Below the pieces are notes generated by a model, which was not told where the DNA came from, did no database searches, and worked only from the letters and a program-made list of their open reading frames with translations. This document shows, in pieces, positions 58,297 to 64,000 of a stretch of DNA of 64,000 bases; within the stretch, counting starts at the first letter, position 1, and each line of letters starts with the position of its first letter. Where the stretch lies: the NCBI GenBank assembly GCA_009733775.1, contig WOGZ01000176.1, forward strand, positions 1 to 64,000, given 5' to 3'. The position numbers and the translations under genes are program-made. The stretch comes from Alectoria sarmentosa (lineage: Eukaryota; Ascomycota; Lecanoromycetes; Lecanorales; Parmeliaceae).

Positions 58297-58857
58297 ACGG
58301 CTATGGACCGGTCCGAGGATTCAGATGGACGTTGTTGACTGTCAGTCTCATGGTCTATTATACGGGCGTATGCTGTGGGAGTTATCTGAGTAGAGTAGGC
58401 GCATTTTCCATAGCAAGCGGAAATGACTGAGAACATTTTTTGTTCTGAAAGGAGCGCCTGGCTTGTATAGATCCTTCGGCGCCATATGCGCGTTGGTGGC
58501 TTGGCAAGATTGAGAGTGAACGGCTGATTCAGCTGGTGAGTGATCGCATCCAAACGGTGTCCTCTAGAAGCTACGAAGTGCTCCAAGTCTAATCGACGAG
58601 GGCTCGGGGGGTCCAAAATCCAACTGCAGCGAGGGCCCGCCAATTCTGCTTTCTAATAACATGTATAGCTTGACAAGAAAAGCCTTGATCACAAAAATCT
58701 TGGTACAGATGTTATTCTATTGTTCTAGCTACACAAGTCTCTAACCAAGATCACAAGCGCACATTGATGTCTGATGAATCATCCGACTCCAAAATTGCAC
58801 ATCTGTGTCATTCATCATTGGACCCCCAAGCAAAGAATCAGCCCCATGGAATCTTTC
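58297..58857. other. intergenic region
   Basis: About 560 bp between the minisatellite and the 3' end of the PEP-mutase-like gene. Nothing else is recognised. Confidence 0.4.
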
Positions 58858-60240
58858 CTAAACACCATCTTTGAAGTCGTCCCCTCCAGCCTCCTCGTCA
58901 ATCCGCATACAATCGCTCAGCCCACATACATCGAAGATTCCTCTCGGGGTAATGCCATTTCCTTGGATCCCCGTCACGCCCTCTGCCCTCAATTTCTCGT
59001 AAGTCTGCTTGATCGCCACGTAAGCAGGCGCGAGTCCCGCAAAGGAGAAGATGATGATGCGAAAGCCCATTTCGCGTGCCTCGTCAACGGTAAACAATGG
59101 ACTGTGACCGTTTTCGACGATGTTGATAAGTAAAGGCCATGGTGCGAACTCCTTGACAGCTCGCGCCGCCTGCTCTTTGTCTTTAAAGCCTTCGAGCAGT
59201 CCTACGTCTGCGCCAAGGGCACGGGCCGCGTGCAAGCGAGCAATGCATTCATCGTATCCGAGCTGTTGCAGTGCATCTGTGCGAGCGATGAGTACGATGT
59301 CCGAGTGGGCTTTATCTATTGCAGCTTTGGCGGCCCGGATACGAGATAGGTAAACGTCGGTAGAGACGACTTTCTTTCCGGAAAGATGGCCGCATCGTTT
59401 GGTTAGAACTTGGTCTTCGATGTGGAAGCCGGCGACGTTGGCCCGGATGTATTGTTGAACTGCCAGAGTAATCGTGTTTGGCCCTGGGTCTATGTAAGCA
59501 GGGAATAAGATGGCAAAGGGTGTTGAGACTTACCGCCTTAGCCTGTATCCATGTCTGCGATCAACGGGGTGCCATCAGGATCAAGGTTGGCAATCATGTC
59601 GGCATGAGCACGCATGTCGCTGAGCTGTGCGAGACCCAGGTCGGGTTGGCCAAGGCGAGAGGCCGTGGTGCCTGCGCCTGTCTGGATGATGTGAGCATGC
59701 TTGTACCAAAGTTCGCGAACGGATGTTGCTTACCATGTAAAGCGCGTCGAACCCCACGGAAAGAGCAATCCGAGCCGAGAACCCATCGTAGACCCCTGGA
59801 CAGACGATCAGATCTTTGGTGTTGACGAGGCGACGCTTGAGATTTGTGGCTGGTGACACGAATTCCGTGCGGAGACTCGTGGCCACTGTGTTTTGACTGG
59901 CCTTCTGGACTTCAGGCGACGAAGCGGTATCGTGGTGGTTTTTCACAGAGAGCGCAGCCATGCTGTCTGTGGGCATGTCACCGAGGGGAGCCGGTTCGGT
60001 CTTGTTCTGTTTGGCATATGCGCCGTCGCTCTGGCTGACAGACGCCTCGTTTCCAGTAGACGTTGCCTCGAGGCTTTGGACTTCAGATCCGAGCGAGTTT
60101 CCAGATACGAAATGGTAGGAAAGAGACTCCACCGCTAAATTCAAGGCGACGCGGTCGATTGGTCCTGGTTCGTGACTGCTACTATCCATGTGATGCACTG
60201 CGGGGAGCAATGGGAGGAACGTTGGGATTATTGTAGTCAT
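58858..60240 (-). pseudogene. isocitrate-lyase/PEP-mutase superfamily gene with an in-frame stop in the active-site motif
   Basis: Three exons on the minus strand, 59734-60240, 59534-59681 and 58858-59483, total 1281 bp, or 426 codons plus stop. The product shows VCPGVYDGFSARIA, TGAGTTASRLGQPDLG, LIADMDTG, IEDQVLTKRCGHLSGKKVV and LIARTDAL: the order and motifs of the family that splits or rearranges carbon-carbon or carbon-phosphorus bonds (oxaloacetate hydrolase, methylisocitrate lyase, PEP mutase). In the motif normally reading DTGYGGP, the tyrosine codon is TAA (59538-59540), one base from TAC or TAT. An alternative GC-AG splice at GCTAAG would remove the stop but delete the three motif residues. 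So the gene is either dead, alternatively spliced, or carries a sequencing error. About 120 residues precede the catalytic domain, rich in serine and acidic residues, of unknown role; an in-frame ATG at 60189 is a possible later start. Confidence 0.8.
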
Positions 60241-62468
60241 GATGATTTGTAGTGGGTTGTGATACTCTGCGTGGACGGGATGTAAGGTGAATGCTTAGAT
60301 TGAAAGGGAGACAATTAGGTAGAAAGAGAGAAGATTCTGGGTTTGCTCCGCACTATAAGTACTTGATATCAACCAATGCTAGAGCCAGTAGCGTTGATTG
60401 ATGAACTTCCGGCACCTTCTCAATCATATCAATTCCAGTCGCCAAGCAGCAGATGGTTGCACGTTGACTTCGGATGGCGTGGTGCCAAGTCGGAGATACC
60501 AGGAGCTCCTTTGGATGTGGATCGACTTTCACTAGAAAAGCACGTCGATTTATCATCTTCGGCTCAACCTGACGGGATCGTAGTGCCAACAAGACGGTCC
60601 GTTCATCGGGGTTGAACTGATCTTGGCAATCATGAACACCGGAGCACAGACGTATATGCAGATTATGGCGGCGGTCAATTCTTGAACGAGCGACTTGCAG
60701 GTAGGTCGCGGACGAGGCCCATATCAGAGGATTGGCAGACATGTCGCGAAGATGTACTATGAAAAATCAGAGATGCTACCGGCACTTGTAATACACAGTC
60801 ACTTACAGCTGCGAGCTAAGAAAGTTGTGTATGGCACTTCGTACGTTCAGATATTCTAGTTCGGGAACTCCCGTGTGGAGCGTGGGTAGCAGAACTGATA
60901 TCGCATCGGACCAAAACTGCATCAGACGAGCTAGAACCTTTGATAGCAAATTCAACTTGTGGCTTTTACTTTTTTTCGCGGCCTGCAGCGGCTTGTTATG
61001 GTATCATTATATGCATCTCGCTGAAGAAAGCTGAAGCGCGTAAGCGATAAGCTCGGGAGCCTTGACCACATTCACGGGCAGGGGAATTATTCATACGCAT
61101 GTGCCCACAATGCCAATCGGAGGAAGAGGGGATCTTTGGCCAGTGTCATGCATGCATGCATATAACAAGTCGTCATGCAATATGGATGAGCAAGTACCGG
61201 GGAAGTGCTTCTAGATTTTCTCGGGTTTGCCTCCAGAATATCAGAACTCCTATCTAGCCAAGAGCACAGCCCCTTAACGAGGGTTTGCATTTCTGCTCAC
61301 CTCCGCCAGAAGCCCGGCAATCCCAACGGTTCTAGAACAGCTCTTGCCACCCTATGAGCCTAGACGTGGGGTTATGCCGGCGAAAAATCGTCCAGCATCG
61401 ATTGGGTTGACCTCGACCCTGAGAGTGCTGTGAACACGTCTCTTGGCGCATATGCGGAAAGAGCAAGAAGGTCGATCAATTTCGTTGGAGTTGAGCCGCC
61501 TTTTGGTCGAAGCCAAGGCCGGGAGTATAATCCGCTGCATCTTGTCGCATTAAAAGAGCTTGGCTGCATATGTTATTTGACATACTCCGCGGGAGGGGGT
61601 TCTTCCGGGGTGCTCAAGCCAAGCGGGCTCCGATAGGCATCGACCTGGCCGCCATGCCTGTACAATGAGCGCCAAATGGTGGCGCTTGCTAAAAGATTCG
61701 TCCAAATGAGTACATAATTGTAGAAAGATAGATGATAGATGGAGGCTTCAGGTGAGTTAGAATGATGTCCGAGATATCCGTGACTAGCGTAACGCGCACC
61801 GGAGAAATTCAGAAGATTGAAGACGCTGGATTGGCGGATGATTGGGTGGAGTGAGAGGAATGGGTGAGTGAGTGAGTGAGTGAGTGAGTGAATGAGTGAG
61901 TGAGTGAATGGGTGATTGAATGGATGGATGGATGAGCGGGGTGAGTGGGTGAGTTGGAGCGGTGTTGAATAAGCAGGTTGCAGATCAAGCACATGCAACA
62001 AAAGGAAACGTTTCCTTGGTTAGCCAAACAAAGATAAGGAATTAATCCCAAGAAAAAAGCTGCCAAGACTGCGAAAGCTGCCAAGCCTCCTCAGATAACA
62101 ATTCTCACCACTGTTTTGCTCTTTTGCTCGTTCGCGCTTTGCCCTCGCTGACTTTTTGCTGTCTTTCTTTCTCCCCCTTCAGCTGCATTGTAAGCAGCCT
62201 CTTTCATTGATTATGAATGACACCTTTGAAAATTAGTGGCTTACTTGATAATGAGTGACGCGTTAATCATGACTGACACACGGATTATGGGTACCTCGTT
62301 GACGAAGACCGGCATATGCCGTGTCAGCCTGGTCTTCGGCCCAAATCGAACAATTTGAAGACGCAATTTTCTCCGAAGATCCCTCCTTCCCCCCGAATTT
62401 TCTCAAAAACTTTCATTGCAACATAAGAAGAACTGCCCGAGTGACCATCCTTTAATCTTCCTTCAAAC
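60241..62468. other. long divergent intergenic region
   Basis: About 2.2 kb between the starts of the PEP-mutase-like and DUF1275 genes. It contains a GAGT repeat, listed separately. Open frames (for example 60353-60742 minus and 61573-62001 minus) have no motif, and the latter is repeat-encoded. The DUF1275 promoter should lie in the last few hundred bases. Confidence 0.4.
61864..61956. repeat. (GAGT)n microsatellite with GGAT units
   Basis: About ten GAGT copies interrupted by GAAT and GATT variants, followed by GGATGGATGGAT and further GAGTGGGT units. Confidence 0.85.
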
Positions 62469-63405
62469 ATGTCTACAGTTTGCCAGGAGCATATCGAGGC
62501 CAAGGACGAATTGTCCAATGAGTCGGCCGGAACATCATTGCATTCCATTGTCAAACCCCTGTCTATGAGCGGAGTCAAGAAGCATTTCTCCGGAGACGTG
62601 TCCACCGCTCACGCAGATATACTTCTTTTGACCTGCTGCGTCATCTCTGGCCTCGTCGATAGCACAATATACAATGCCTTCGGTACCTTCGTGTCCATGC
62701 AAACGGTACTCACCGTCCTCTTCTTGCCTCTCCGTTCAATCACTCCCCTCTTCATCCCCCAATGTCTCGACCATGCCTCTTGACAGGGTCTTCTAGGGCA
62801 ACACCATCTTCCTCGGTCTAGGCGGTTCCACTTCACACTCAACCCTCAAACCCTACGGCTGGTCCAAATCCTTCCTCTCCATCACGTCATTCTGTATCGG
62901 CTGCTTTTGTTTCAGCCTCACTTCTCGTCTTCTCACGCCATTACGTCGCTCGACAATCACCGCCTCTTTCCTCATTCAATCACTAATCATCTTCATCACC
63001 GCTTCCATAATACAAGGTGGAGTCGTAGATGGAAGCCTGAACACTATTGTCCAGGACATCAACTGGAGACAACTCTTGCCCATAGCGCTTCTATCTTTTC
63101 AGAGCGCGGGACAGATAGTCGGAAGTCGCGTGCTAGGGCTGGCGGAAGTGCCGACGGTGGTCTTGACAACCATGTTGCATGATATATCGACTGACCCTGC
63201 TCTCCTGGGGCCGCTGAGGCAAAATATGAAGAGGAACAGGCGAGTTCTGGCGTTTGTGGGGATACTTATTGGTGCTGTTGCCGGGGGCTTCATTTCCGAA
63301 AGTACGAGGAGGATGCAGATTCCGCTTTGGATTGCGGGGGGCCTAAAGCTTTGCGTAGCGAGTGCTTGGATAGTATGGCCGGAGCAGAAGGTCAGCGCCG
63401 TTTAA
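62469..63405 (+). CDS. DUF1275/YoaK-family membrane protein
   Basis: Two exons, 62469-62705 and 62797-63405, give 281 residues. The join produces GTFVSMQTGNTIFLGLGG, the signature of DUF1275 (PF06912), with FVSMQTGN at its centre. The first membrane segment (DILLLTCCVISGLVDSTIYNAFG) starts at about residue 50. Five to six hydrophobic segments follow, with ADILLLTCCVISGLVDS and LIGAVAGGFIS parts matching family conservation. The acceptor at 62796 (TAG) was chosen over a nearer one because only it restores the motif. Members are found in bacteria and fungi. Their transport role is suspected but unproven. The protein should be in the plasma membrane or an internal membrane. Confidence 0.87.
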
Positions 63406-64000
63406 TAGTTGAGCGATGTCTTTGTTTCCGTGGCTTCGTGTCTGATCTCCGTACTGACAAATCGATACATCCATCTGAGTTTCATCGCGAACAGAGCTTC
63501 AATGACCTAAATTGCCGTCCGTTTGCTCCCCAGGATCCATCGGAAAGGAGCCAACATTCAAATCGAAAATGGTTGCGGCGATGAGTAATGAAAGAACTGG
63601 CGTCATGGAATAGGGGACGATTTTACTATACTATAGGCGTACACCGTCGCAGTTCATGACCCTAGGTCGACTCTCTGAGCCTGCATTGTTAGATGTGATA
63701 CTCTTGAAGATGTAGGTAACGTAGAGTACTCATAGCTCTTAATGGCGCTCGACACCGCAGGCATCATGCACCCTGACATCCAAGAATAAATTCGAGAAAC
63801 TTCTTTTTCACAGTACTTGCGCTCATCAGTAAGGCGAGCCTCGCTTAACGCATTGATGACCTACACGCCCCAAAGAAGAAAGCTCTCTCCCCGCGGAAGC
63901 AGGCTTTGAATGATTACTTACCAACGACGTCTGGGACACCGGAGCTGGTGATGGTGATGGAGACCGCTCAAACATGTTAGAGTGTTCTCGATACTCCTCC
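63406..64000. other. right-edge intergenic region
   Basis: About 600 bp. At the edge, minus-strand 63922-64000 is open in two frames and ends in a good donor (GTAAGT at 63916-63921). One frame reads MFERSPSPSPAPVSQTSL, so an exon of a gene lying outside the window is possible. Nothing else is recognised. Confidence 0.3.

Overview
This 64 kb window is nuclear DNA of a filamentous ascomycete (Pezizomycotina). The evidence is the short GT-AG introns of mostly 47-120 bp with a CTRAY-like branch site near the acceptor, the single-gene eukaryotic layout on both strands, and families typical of these fungi: RTA1, fungal rhodopsin-like membrane protein, sedolisin, Bys1/thaumatin-like antigen, Zn2Cys6 regulators, QDE-2-type Argonaute and KP4-like killer protein. 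A Dothideomycete is a reasonable guess, but the sequence alone does not prove it.

Layout, left to right. 0.5-1.7 kb: RTA1-like membrane protein (-). 2.5-4.3 kb: Zn2Cys6 regulator (+). 6.7-7.4 kb: secreted Bys1/thaumatin-like antigen (+). 9.4-10.2 kb: GH128 beta-glucanase-like protein (-). 12.7-14.3 kb: secreted heme-thiolate peroxidase (+). 15.8-17.3 kb: F-box/LRR-like protein (-). 18.2-19.7 kb: FAD amine/amino-acid oxidase (-). 20.8-22.7 kb: second Zn2Cys6 regulator, perhaps broken (+). 25.2-27.0 kb: cytochrome P450 (+). 27.9 kb: unrecognised open frame. 29.0-29.6 kb: small secreted protein with a half-duplicate behind an in-frame stop. 32.3-35.6 kb: Argonaute (+). 37.2-39.4 kb: microsatellite-dense spacer. 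39.6-41.8 kb: sedolisin protease (-). 45.6-46.0 kb: relic of a KP4-like killer-protein gene. 46.8-48.1 kb: two-domain cysteine-containing secreted protein (-). 48.9-49.3 kb: decayed coding fragment. 51.8-53.1 kb: rhodopsin-like seven-TM protein (+). 53.7-54.4 kb: Fic-domain protein (-). 55.4-56.3 kb: metallophosphoesterase (-). 58.0-58.3 kb: degenerate minisatellite. 58.9-60.2 kb: isocitrate-lyase/PEP-mutase superfamily gene with a stop codon in its active-site motif (-). 62.5-63.4 kb: DUF1275/YoaK membrane protein (+).

How the genes relate. There are no operons. Secreted or surface proteins are over-represented (Bys1-like, peroxidase, sedolisin, small secreted protein, two-domain protein, KP4 relic), as expected of an environment- or host-facing accessory region. 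The FAD oxidase, Zn2Cys6 regulator and P450 lie next to each other and could be a small metabolic group, but no backbone synthase is present. Several genes look degraded (KP4 relic, second regulator, PEP-mutase-like gene, fragments at 28 and 49 kb), and the long spacers are rich in simple repeats, so this looks like a dynamic, partly decaying part of the genome. The most substantial single locus is Argonaute, the core small-RNA effector. Exon models were built by hand from splice signals and frame continuity, and every CDS given as complete sums to a multiple of three.
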